Origin: an uncultured Microbacteriaceae bacterium
GTDB taxonomy: Bacteria > Actinomycetota > Actinomycetes > Actinomycetales > Microbacteriaceae
Length of the DNA stretch: 9,145 bases
Assembly (NCBI GenBank): GCA_903882245.1
Contig: CAIRWJ010000221.1
Location: forward strand, 1 to 9,145
Direction: 5' to 3'
Shown here: positions 1-6,499 of the stretch, one piece after another
Position numbering within the stretch: the stretch's first letter is position 1
Layout: each line of letters begins with the position of its first letter
Notes under the pieces: model-generated
Told to the model about the DNA's origin: nothing
The model's input: only the letters and a program-made list of their open reading frames with translations
Databases searched by the model: none
Program-made: the position numbers and the translations under genes

Positions 1-324
1 CAGAACGTCGCGCTTAAGTTCGCGTTGGTGTGCGAGAGCAATATGTCCGAAGTCCGCTCCACCGACTCGGGCGTGGATGGGTCGATCGATCCCAGCCTCC
101 GCCCAAACGTGAGGAACGCGGTGCGGGCTCGGAATGCTGACCGATATGGCATCAGCGCGCCAGAAACTGGCTTTCGAATCGTCCGTGACGCGAGCGGTCA
201 CGGTCTCGCCAGGGATCGCGTCGCTCACGAAGATCACACGTCCATCGAGTCGCCCGACGGCAAAGCCACCGTGTGCGATTCCCGTCAACGTCAGTTCGAC
301 ATCAGTGCCAATCGATTCACCCAT
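1..324 (-). CDS. TRAM-domain class I SAM-dependent RNA methyltransferase, N-terminal part (partial)
   Basis: This is the first 108 codons of a gene that runs off the left edge of the window; the frame is open to base 1. Residues 1 to about 66 read as a TRAM RNA-binding domain, with the hallmark runs AHGGFAVGRLDGRVIFV (17-33), IPGETV (37-42) and SFWRADAI (53-60). The following GGADFGHIALAHQR (88-101) matches the region after TRAM in the TrmA/RumA (RlmD-like) uracil-5 methyltransferase family, which methylates U in tRNA or 23S rRNA using S-adenosylmethionine. The catalytic domain is outside the window, so substrate and activity cannot be judged. In iron-sulfur members this region holds the C-x-n-CGGC cluster ligands; here no cysteine is present in all 108 residues, so this is a cluster-free variant. 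The start is the ATG at 324-322, supported by a TAGGCT -10-like hexamer six bases upstream, which suggests a leaderless mRNA. It is divergent from maf. Confidence 0.82.
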   Translation of the reverse strand, partial: MGESIGTDVELTLTGIAHGGFAVGRLDGRVIFVSDAIPGETVTARVTDDSKASFWRADAISVSIPSPHRVPHVWAEAGIDRPIHARVGGADFGHIALAHQRELKRDVL

Positions 325-336
325 TTGCCCAGCCTA
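325..336 (-). promoter_or_regulatory. Candidate leaderless promoter of the TRAM methyltransferase gene
   Basis: Reading the minus strand, a TAGGCT hexamer (336-331) fits the actinobacterial -10 consensus TANNNT. It is followed by six bases (GGGCAA) and then the ATG at 324. Transcription would begin at or next to the A of the start codon, leaving no room for a ribosome binding site, and no purine-rich Shine-Dalgarno sequence is visible. No good -35 box is seen at the expected spacing. The same hexamer stands at the same place before the carboxylase gene at 1018. Confidence 0.5.
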
Positions 337-345
337 CGGTCAGGG

Positions 346-358
346 TAGTGTCGGGCTG
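346..358 (+). promoter_or_regulatory. Candidate leaderless promoter of maf
   Basis: TAGTGT at 346-351 fits TANNNT and is followed by six bases before the GTG start at 358. This spacing places the transcription start on the initiation codon, so maf is probably translated from a leaderless mRNA. A weak -35-like TTGCCC lies at 325-330 with a short 15-base spacer. The element overlaps the divergent promoter region of the minus-strand TRAM gene, so the two polymerases would compete for the same DNA. Confidence 0.48.
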
Positions 359-975
359 TGCGTCTCGTTCTCGCTTCTACCTCACCCGCTCGCCTTGCGA
401 CACTTCGCGCGGCCGGTGTCGAACCGTTGACCATTTCCCCCGGTGTTGATGAGGACGCCGTCGTCGCCGCGGCGGGGCACCTCGAACCAGCTGAAATGGT
501 CGAACTGCTGGCGCGCGCCAAGGCCGAGGCCGTTGCCGAATCTCACGGATCGACAATTGACGGACTCATTCTCGGTGGCGATTCTGCGTTCGTCATCGAT
601 GAAATCATTCACGGAAAACCCCACCTCCCCGAGGTCGCCCGCGAGCGCTGGCTGCGTCAACGCGGCCGAACGGGCGTCCTGTATTCCGGGCACTGGCTAA
701 TCGATTATCGAGGCGGCGAGAACCACGGTGGTGTCGGAATCGTCACCCACGCCGATGTCACCTTCGCTGACGTCACGGATACCGAAATCGATGCCTACAT
801 TGCGACGGGTGAGCCGCTCCACGTCGCTGGCGCGTTCACCATTGATTCCCTCGGTGGACCCTTCATCGAGTCAATCGTCGGCGACCCCCACACGGTCGTT
901 GGTTTGTCGCTTCCCGCCCTCAGAAACCTTGTGCGCTCATTCGGTATCGACTGGACCGACCTGTGGAACCGCTAA
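358..975 (+). CDS. maf: Maf family nucleotide pyrophosphatase
   Basis: The 205-residue product matches the Maf/HAM1-like family, cytoplasmic enzymes that hydrolyse nucleoside triphosphates (typically dTTP, UTP and modified pyrimidine nucleotides) to monophosphate and pyrophosphate. Members guard nucleotide pools and some are tied to septum control. Visible signatures are the N-terminal LVLASTSPAR (3-12), the GGDS motif (73-76) whose Asp75 corresponds to the catalytic or metal-binding acid, the GKP turn (86-88), and the late block AGAFTIDSLGG (157-167) followed by GLSLPALRNL (182-191). Length is normal for the actinobacterial form. The start is the GTG at 358, which begins exactly at the conserved RLVLAS strand and sits seven bases after a -10-like TAGTGT; no ribosome binding site is visible. 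The gene ends 42 bases before the carboxylase start, and a candidate promoter in that gap means the two need not be co-transcribed only. Exact base specificity cannot be told from sequence alone. Confidence 0.93.
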   Translation: MRLVLASTSPARLATLRAAGVEPLTISPGVDEDAVVAAAGHLEPAEMVELLARAKAEAVAESHGSTIDGLILGGDSAFVIDEIIHGKPHLPEVARERWLRQRGRTGVLYSGHWLIDYRGGENHGGVGIVTHADVTFADVTDTEIDAYIATGEPLHVAGAFTIDSLGGPFIESIVGDPHTVVGLSLPALRNLVRSFGIDWTDLWNR

Positions 976-981
976 CCGATA

Positions 982-1018
982 GAGACAGAGCGCGTGCCGA
1001 CCAATAGGCTAAAGAGCA
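982..1018 (+). promoter_or_regulatory. Candidate promoter giving a leaderless acyl-CoA carboxylase mRNA
   Basis: A -35-like GAGACA (982-987, four of six matches to TTGACA) is separated by exactly 17 bases from a -10-like TAGGCT (1005-1010). Seven bases later comes the ATG at 1018. The expected transcription start is at or one base before the ATG, so the message would lack a leader. This is the best-formed promoter in the window and likely drives the five-gene operon that follows. It also argues that translation starts at 1018 and not at the in-frame GTG at 994, which lies upstream of the -10 box. Confidence 0.6.
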
Positions 1019-2787
1019 TGTCAGCACGAATTACCAAGGTCCTTATTGCCAATCGCGGTGAAATTGCCGTTCGCGTGATTCGCGCCGCCAAGGACGCGGG
1101 AATCGCGACCGTTGCGGTCTATGCGAATCAGGACATTAATTCGCAGCACGTCAAAATGGCGGACGAGGCGATCAGCCTTGACGGGACAACGAGTGCCGAC
1201 ACCTATCTCGTCATCGCGAAGATCCTCGCGGCCGCAAAACGTACCGGGGCGAACGCAATTCACCCCGGTTACGGTTTTCTCGCCGAGAACGCGGACTTTG
1301 CCCGCGCCGTGTCGGACGCTGGAATCATTTGGATTGGACCAACTCCCGAGGCGATCGAACGCCTCGGAGACAAGGTCAGTGCTCGCCACGTCGCAGAAAA
1401 GGTTGGCGCTCCGCTTGCCCCGGGGACGTTGAATCCCGTCGAGACCGCCCAAGAGGTCCTCGACTTCGTGGATGTTCACGGGCTTCCCGTTGCCATCAAG
1501 GCGGCGTTCGGTGGCGGTGGCCGCGGGCTCAAGGTCGCGCGCACCCGCGAAGAAATCCCCGAACAGTTCGAGTCAGCGACACGCGAGGCCATCGCCGCGT
1601 TCGGTCGCGGTGAATGTTTCGTCGAAAAGTACCTTGATAAACCGCGCCACGTCGAGACACAGTGCCTGGCCGACCACAAGGGAAACGTTGTCGTCGTGTC
1701 AACCCGTGACTGCTCGTTGCAGCGTCGCCACCAAAAACTCGTCGAGGAAGCGCCAGCACCGTTCCTCACCGACGCACAGCGCGACCTGCTGTATTCGGCA
1801 TCGAAGAACATCCTCAAAGAGGTCGGGTACATCGGCGCGGGAACCTGTGAATTTTTGATCGGCGCCGACGGCACCATCACCTTCCTCGAGGTCAATACTC
1901 GCCTTCAGGTCGAACACCCCGTGTCGGAAGAAGTCACCGGCCTCGACTTGGTTCGTGAACAGTTCAGAATCGCCGAAGGCGGACTCGTCGACTATCCGGA
2001 CCCGGAAATCAAGGGCCACTCGATTGAATTCCGCATTAACGGTGAAGATGCCGGAGCGAACTTCCGCCCCACCCCCGGGCCAGTCAAAGTCCTTCGCCTT
2101 CCCGGCGGTCCTGGTATCCGAGTTGATTCGGGGGTTGTCGCAGGCGACGTTATCTCGGGATCATTCGACTCGCTGCTCGCCAAACTCGTCGTCACCGGAA
2201 CCAATCGCAAGGACGCCTTGGCCAAGGCCCGCCGCGCGTTGAGCGAATTCCAGGTCGTTGGACTTCCGACGGTGCTCCCGTTCCACCAACTCGTTGTGAA
2301 CGACCCAGCGTTCGCGCCCGCCGGGGACGAACCCTTCATCATTTACACGAGCTGGATCGAGACCGAGTTCAATAACACCGTGCCCGAATACGCCGGCACC
2401 ATCGGCGCCGGCGAAGCGACCGACACGCGCCACGAAGTCGTAGTCGAAGTCGATGGCAAACGTCTCGCCGTCTCAGTTCCCGACTCACTCCTGCCGACAT
2501 CGGCTCGAATTCACAAGCCTCTCGCGCCCGTGCGCTCCAAGACGGCTCACGCTGCGGCCGGAGGCGGAAACGTCGTCGCCTCGCCAATGCAAGCAACGGT
2601 CGTCAAGGTCGAGGTCGCGCCGGGCGATGCTGTCGTCAAGGGTCAAACCGTCGTTGTCCTGGAAGCCATGAAGATGGAACAGGCGATTGCCGCTCCCCGT
2701 GACGGAATCGTCGCTAAGGTCAGCGCCGAGGTCGGTACGACGGTCAAGGCCGGTTTCGTTCTGCTCTCGCTCGAGAAGAGTCCCTAG
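1018..2787 (+). CDS. accA3: Acetyl-/propionyl-CoA carboxylase alpha subunit (biotin carboxylase fused to biotin carrier)
   Basis: This 589-residue subunit carboxylates its own biotin with ATP and bicarbonate; a separate beta subunit, not in this window, then transfers CO2 to acetyl-, propionyl- or longer acyl-CoA to feed fatty-acid and lipid synthesis. Domains in order are the biotin carboxylase N-terminal domain (about 5-115, starting [16 protein letters not shown]), the ATP-grasp domain with the glycine-rich loop GGGGRG (165-170), the catalytic strand [12 protein letters not shown] (291-302) carrying the usual Glu, Asn, Arg and Gln residues, the biotin carboxylase C-terminal domain (about 335-445), a linker, and a biotinyl domain (about 518-587). 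The biotinylated lysine is Lys552 in EAMKME (549-554). All key residues are present and the length is typical of the actinobacterial fused form. An in-frame GTG at 994 would add eight residues but precedes the -10 box. The stop is two bases before the phosphorylase start, implying one transcript. Confidence 0.96.
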   Translation: MSARITKVLIANRGEIAVRVIRAAKDAGIATVAVYANQDINSQHVKMADEAISLDGTTSADTYLVIAKILAAAKRTGANAIHPGYGFLAENADFARAVSDAGIIWIGPTPEAIERLGDKVSARHVAEKVGAPLAPGTLNPVETAQEVLDFVDVHGLPVAIKAAFGGGGRGLKVARTREEIPEQFESATREAIAAFGRGECFVEKYLDKPRHVETQCLADHKGNVVVVSTRDCSLQRRHQKLVEEAPAPFLTDAQRDLLYSASKNILKEVGYIGAGTCEFLIGADGTITFLEVNTRLQVEHPVSEEVTGLDLVREQFRIAEGGLVDYPDPEIKGHSIEFRINGEDAGANFRPTPGPVKVLRLPGGPGIRVDSGVVAGDVISGSFDSLLAKLVVTGTNRKDALAKARRALSEFQVVGLPTVLPFHQLVVNDPAFAPAGDEPFIIYTSWIETEFNNTVPEYAGTIGAGEATDTRHEVVVEVDGKRLAVSVPDSLLPTSARIHKPLAPVRSKTAHAAAGGGNVVASPMQATVVKVEVAPGDAVVKGQTVVVLEAMKMEQAIAAPRDGIVAKVSAEVGTTVKAGFVLLSLEKSP

Positions 2788-2789
2788 AC

Positions 2790-3629
2790 ATGATGCACAG
2801 TGGAACACATCCTCTCGACGATCGTTCGGTAGACCCTCAAGAGGTGGCCCGCGAGGCCGCCACCCAAATCGCAAAAAAGACGGGAGTCGCCAAACACGAC
2901 ATTGCGCTCACGCTCGGAAGCGGTTGGGGTAAAGCCGCTGACCTCATCGGCGAGACGGTCGCCGAATTCCCCGCCACCGAGATAACGGGTTTCTCGAAAC
3001 CCGCGGTCGAGGGGCACGTCGGAACGATTCGTTCGATTCGCACAGCCTCCGGTGCTCACGCACTCATCATCGGAGCGCGCACTCACTTTTATGAGGACCA
3101 TGGCGTTCGACGGGTCGTACATTCGGTTCGCACTGCCGCCGCGACTGGCGCGAAAATCATGGTGCTGACCAACGGTGCGGGTGGACTCAAGGAATCCTGG
3201 GCCCCGGGAACGCCCGTGCTCATTAGCGACCACATCAACCTCACCGCGTCGTCGCCGCTCGAGGGCGCGACCTTCATCGACCTCACTGATTTGTACTCGT
3301 CGCGCCTTCGCGACATTGCTCGAAGCGTCAAACCCGACCTGGACGAAGGCGTCTACGTGCAGTTCCGAGGGCCGCACTACGAAACCCCCGCCGAGGTTCA
3401 GATGGCGGGACGTATGGGCGGACACATCGTCGGAATGTCGACAGCACTCGAGGCCATCGCTGCCCGTGAAGCAGGAATGGAAGTGATTGGGTTTTCACTC
3501 ATCACCAATCTTGCTGCGGGGCTCGGCGAGCCTCTTAGCCACGCTGAGGTGATCGCTGCCGGCAAGGACGCCGAGCCCGTGATGTCAGCGTTGCTCGCCA
3601 GCGTCGTCGCCGCACTCGTCCAGGGGTAG
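2790..3629 (+). CDS. punA: Purine nucleoside phosphorylase, trimeric (class II) type
   Basis: The 279-residue enzyme uses phosphate to split purine nucleosides into free base and (deoxy)ribose-1-phosphate in the cytoplasm, feeding purine salvage. It fits the trimeric PNP/MTAP family: the phosphate loop TLGSGWG (41-47), GARTHFYE (95-102) with the phosphate-binding Arg and the conserved His, TNGAGGL (127-133), SDHINLT (146-152), QFRGPHYETPAE (191-202) with the purine-contacting Glu202, VGMSTALEAIAARE (214-227), and LITNLAAG (237-244) with Asn240 at the position that contacts N7/O6 of 6-oxopurines. The Glu/Asn pair points to preference for inosine and guanosine, as known for this class. ATG occurs twice in a row (2790 and 2793); either could start the protein, and only a loose purine stretch lies upstream. 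The start is two bases after the carboxylase stop, and the mutase begins three bases after its end. Confidence 0.95.
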   Translation: MMHSGTHPLDDRSVDPQEVAREAATQIAKKTGVAKHDIALTLGSGWGKAADLIGETVAEFPATEITGFSKPAVEGHVGTIRSIRTASGAHALIIGARTHFYEDHGVRRVVHSVRTAAATGAKIMVLTNGAGGLKESWAPGTPVLISDHINLTASSPLEGATFIDLTDLYSSRLRDIARSVKPDLDEGVYVQFRGPHYETPAEVQMAGRMGGHIVGMSTALEAIAAREAGMEVIGFSLITNLAAGLGEPLSHAEVIAAGKDAEPVMSALLASVVAALVQG

Positions 3630-3632
3630 CCA

Positions 3633-5288
3633 ATGTCGTCGAGTGATCTGATCGCCCGCGCGAACGCGTGGCTCGCCCAGGACCCCGATCCAGAGACTGT
3701 CGCTGAACTCGACGCGATTATCGGCCGAGCCGACGCCGGCGACGAAGGCGCAATCGCTGACCTGTCCGACCGGTTTGACGCGCGCTTGGCGTTCGGAACG
3801 GCGGGGCTTCGCGGCGAGTTGGGAGCCGGCCCGAACCGCATGAACCGCGTTCTCGTTTCTCAGGCCGCGCACGGATTCGCTCATTTCCTGCTGGAACACG
3901 AACCACAACCGAGCGTCGTGATTGGCTACGACGGTCGCGTGAATTCAGACGTGTTCGCTCGGGACTCCGCCGAAATCTTCGCGGGGCTCGGTTTGCGTGT
4001 CATCCTGTTTGATCGTGCAACTCCGACACCGGTTGTCGCGACCGCCTTGCGCGAACTTGGGCTGAGCGCTGCGGTCGTCGTCACCGCGAGCCACAACCCG
4101 CCGCGCGACAACGGATACAAGGTGTACCTCGGGGGCGCGGATGCCGGGTCACAGATTGTTTCCCCTGACGACACCGACATTGAAGCCTTGATTATTCGCG
4201 CTGCGAAAATGAATATCGGCGATTTCCCCCGTTCTACCGCCTACGAACTCGCTCCTGAATCCCTCATCGACACGTTCGTCGAGAAAACCGCGTCTATCTC
4301 GACTCGGCCAGCAACGCCCGTCCAATTCGTCTACACCCCGCTGCACGGCGTCGGGTGGGAGGTCGCAAATCGCTGTTTTCTCTCCGCCGGACTGGGTGAT
4401 GCAATCGTGGTCAGCGACCAGATCGAGCCCGACGGCTCGTTCCCCACGGTGGTGTTTCCCAACCCAGAAGAACCTGGGGCTCTCGACCTCGCATATTCGA
4501 CCGCCGATCGCGCGAAGGTGGATCTCATCATCGCGAACGACCCTGATGCCGACCGACTCGCGGTTGCTATCCGAGACAACGGCGTGTGGCGTCGACTGAC
4601 CGGAAACGACGTCGGAAGTTTGCTCGGTTGGCGCGCAGCCGAGCGGCATAAGGGTTCCGGTGCCCCTGCAGCACTCGCCGCGTCGATTGTCTCGTCCCCA
4701 GCTCTTCGCACTGTTGCCGCGGATTATGGAATCGAGTTTTCATACACTCTGACCGGATTCAAGTTCGTCAATCGCGTCCCGAACCTCATTTTCGGTTACG
4801 AGGAAGCACTCGGGTACCTCGTCGACCCAGACAAGGTACGTGACAAAGATGGAATCTCCGCGGCGATTGATTTCTTGTCGATGGCCGGCGAGCTCCAAGA
4901 ACGCGGGCTGACCATCGCCGATCACCTCGTCGAATTCGCCGACCGATTCGGCGCGTTCGCGTCGACCCAGATCTCGATTCGCGTCGCCAATCCGCCGGAG
5001 ATCACCGCCATCTCATCGAAGTTCCGCGAGTCGCCACCGGTGTTGCTTGGTGGTCATTCCGTGACTTCCGTGGACGACTTTACAAATGGATTCGATGGAT
5101 TCCCGCCAACCGACCTCATCCGATTGACAATCGAAGGCGGTTCACGCGTGATTGTGCGCCCCAGCGGAACCGAACCCAAACTCAAGATGTACATCGATGC
5201 GGTCGTTACGGAGGGCGCAAATCGCACCGCACGTGTCGCCGACGTTGTCGCAGCTATCGAAACCGACCTCCGTCAGTTCATCGCGTGA
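3633..5288 (+). CDS. pmmB: Phosphohexomutase family enzyme (phosphoglucomutase/phosphomannomutase, possibly phosphopentomutase)
   Basis: The 551-residue product is a complete alpha-D-phosphohexomutase, which moves a phosphate between C1 and the terminal carbon of a sugar through a phosphoserine. Visible elements are FGTAGLRGELGAG (54-66) at the N-terminus, the active-site loop TASHNPPRDNG (151-161) with Ser153 as the phosphorylated serine, the Mg-binding DPDADR (303-308), the sugar-recognition loop GYEEALGY (388-395) and the C-terminal phosphate-binding RPSGTEPK (509-516). Length and loops fit the longer PGM2-like branch, which includes phosphopentomutases, more than the roughly 450-residue bacterial phosphomannomutases. 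Its position three bases after the purine nucleoside phosphorylase stop suggests that ribose-1-phosphate or deoxyribose-1-phosphate may be a substrate; this is inference, and glucose- or mannose-phosphate remain possible. AGGGG just before the ATG at 3633 can act as ribosome binding site within the previous gene's end. The stop overlaps the transporter start by one base. Confidence 0.92.
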   Translation: MSSSDLIARANAWLAQDPDPETVAELDAIIGRADAGDEGAIADLSDRFDARLAFGTAGLRGELGAGPNRMNRVLVSQAAHGFAHFLLEHEPQPSVVIGYDGRVNSDVFARDSAEIFAGLGLRVILFDRATPTPVVATALRELGLSAAVVVTASHNPPRDNGYKVYLGGADAGSQIVSPDDTDIEALIIRAAKMNIGDFPRSTAYELAPESLIDTFVEKTASISTRPATPVQFVYTPLHGVGWEVANRCFLSAGLGDAIVVSDQIEPDGSFPTVVFPNPEEPGALDLAYSTADRAKVDLIIANDPDADRLAVAIRDNGVWRRLTGNDVGSLLGWRAAERHKGSGAPAALAASIVSSPALRTVAADYGIEFSYTLTGFKFVNRVPNLIFGYEEALGYLVDPDKVRDKDGISAAIDFLSMAGELQERGLTIADHLVEFADRFGAFASTQISIRVANPPEITAISSKFRESPPVLLGGHSVTSVDDFTNGFDGFPPTDLIRLTIEGGSRVIVRPSGTEPKLKMYIDAVVTEGANRTARVADVVAAIETDLRQFIA

Positions 5289-6499
5289 TGGAGGAAATCG
5301 AATCGCCAAAGACGACCCGCTGGGCGGCAATTCACGGTGTTGCCTTCGCCCGCGCGCTCTCGACTTTCGGCACATTTATCACGATTTGGGCACTAATTTT
5401 TCGCGAACGCGCCGAGGGTGCCGTCGCAATCTCGGCGATGATGATTGCCGGATCGCTGCCATACGTACTTTTTGGCCCGTGGGTAGGGTGGCTCTCCGAC
5501 AGGTTCTCTACTCGCACGATCATTCCCATCGTCGCAATTGCTCAGGGTGCACTCACGCTCGTGTTCATCGTCGACCTCCCGTTCTGGTCAATCATCGGTC
5601 TCGTGTTCGCCTACACAATGATTGCTGCGGTCGAAGCACCGACGTGGCAAGCTCTCGTCCCTGGATTAGCGAAATCCGATGATCTCACGCGCGTCTACGG
5701 GGTTTCAATCGGATACAACTCAGTCGCACAAGTCGCCGCGCCTGTCGGCGCCGGAATCCTTGTGGGCACGACCGGTTATGTCTGGCCCTTTGTTATCGAC
5801 GCCCTCACCTTTGCTCTCTTGGCAATCGCGCCATTCCTCTTGCGCGTCAACCGGCTCGGGCACACAACAAAGCCCGAACGCCGTGAATCCACCTTAATTG
5901 GATATCGCCACCTGTGGAGTGATCCGCTCCTCCGTTCCGTTACCGTCCTCCTTTGTGCGTTTATTTTTGCGCTCGGTGCCGTCAACACGGGCGAGGTTTT
6001 TCTCGTGATGGATGTCCTCGGTGCAAACGAGACGACCTATGGGCTCATCGGTGCGGTGTGGGCGGTTGGAAATCTGGCGGGGTCGGTCCTTCTCGGCATT
6101 CGCGCCATTCGCATCGCCCAACACCCCCGTTGGCTCGTATTCGCGCTGTGGACGATCGGGACGGGCGTGCTGGCCATTTCACTGTCGCCGTCGTTATGGT
6201 TTGTCGCTATCGCGAACGGGCTGACGGGCGTCGGAAGCGCATACCTCCATACGACGGCAACGGCTATTCTCATGAACCAGACCCCGGAAAAGATTCGCGG
6301 TCGCGTCAACGCCGCCTTTGCGGGGTTCATGAATTTCGGAAACATCATCGCCACCGCACTCGCGGGAATCGCAATCGCTGCGCTAGGCGTTCGAGAAGTC
6401 ATGATCGGGTGCGGGGTGCTGTCTCTCGCCGCGTTGCTGGTCTGGGGCGGCACCGTATACCGTGCCCGTATGGACGAGACCGAGGTAGTGGATGCTTGA
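5288..6499 (+). CDS. Major facilitator superfamily transporter, MFS_3/EntS-like exporter type
   Basis: This 403-residue inner-membrane protein shows about 12 hydrophobic segments judged by eye, roughly at residues 12-38, 45-68, 77-96, 100-116, 137-160, 164-186, 212-240, 248-270, 282-300, 303-324, 340-366 and 369-390. The cytoplasmic loop after helix 2 carries a motif A version, GPWVGWLSDRFSTR (63-76), with Asp71 and Arg72. The equivalent loop in the second half reads TPEKIRGRVNAAF (332-344), characteristic of the MFS_3 group, many of which export siderophores, antibiotics or other small molecules by proton antiport. Substrate cannot be deduced. The start chosen is the ATG at 5288, which overlaps the mutase stop in TGATG; a GTG directly before it (5285) is in frame and would add one residue. 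No strong ribosome binding site lies upstream, so translation is probably coupled to the mutase. Its end overlaps the P450 start by eight bases. Confidence 0.88.
   Translation: MEEIESPKTTRWAAIHGVAFARALSTFGTFITIWALIFRERAEGAVAISAMMIAGSLPYVLFGPWVGWLSDRFSTRTIIPIVAIAQGALTLVFIVDLPFWSIIGLVFAYTMIAAVEAPTWQALVPGLAKSDDLTRVYGVSIGYNSVAQVAAPVGAGILVGTTGYVWPFVIDALTFALLAIAPFLLRVNRLGHTTKPERRESTLIGYRHLWSDPLLRSVTVLLCAFIFALGAVNTGEVFLVMDVLGANETTYGLIGAVWAVGNLAGSVLLGIRAIRIAQHPRWLVFALWTIGTGVLAISLSPSLWFVAIANGLTGVGSAYLHTTATAILMNQTPEKIRGRVNAAFAGFMNFGNIIATALAGIAIAALGVREVMIGCGVLSLAALLVWGGTVYRARMDETEVVDA

Noticed and set aside
291..521. 76-codon minus-strand open frame overlapping the start of maf
   Set aside because: It overlaps maf and the methyltransferase N-terminus, whose frames both match known families; its Ser/Ala/Arg-rich product looks like a shadow.
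994..1017. In-frame GTG at 994 as start of the acyl-CoA carboxylase alpha subunit
   Set aside because: It lies before the TAGGCT -10-like box, lacks a ribosome binding site and adds eight residues that do not resemble the family N-terminus.
2785..2790. TAGACA just before the phosphorylase start as a leaderless -10 box
   Set aside because: It lacks the final T of TANNNT and touches the ATG, leaving no room for the usual six to seven bases.
5152..5682. 176-codon plus-strand open frame across the mutase/transporter junction
   Set aside because: It overlaps two clear genes in another frame, and its composition (Arg, Ser, Pro, Cys rich) is that of a shifted reading of GC-rich coding DNA.
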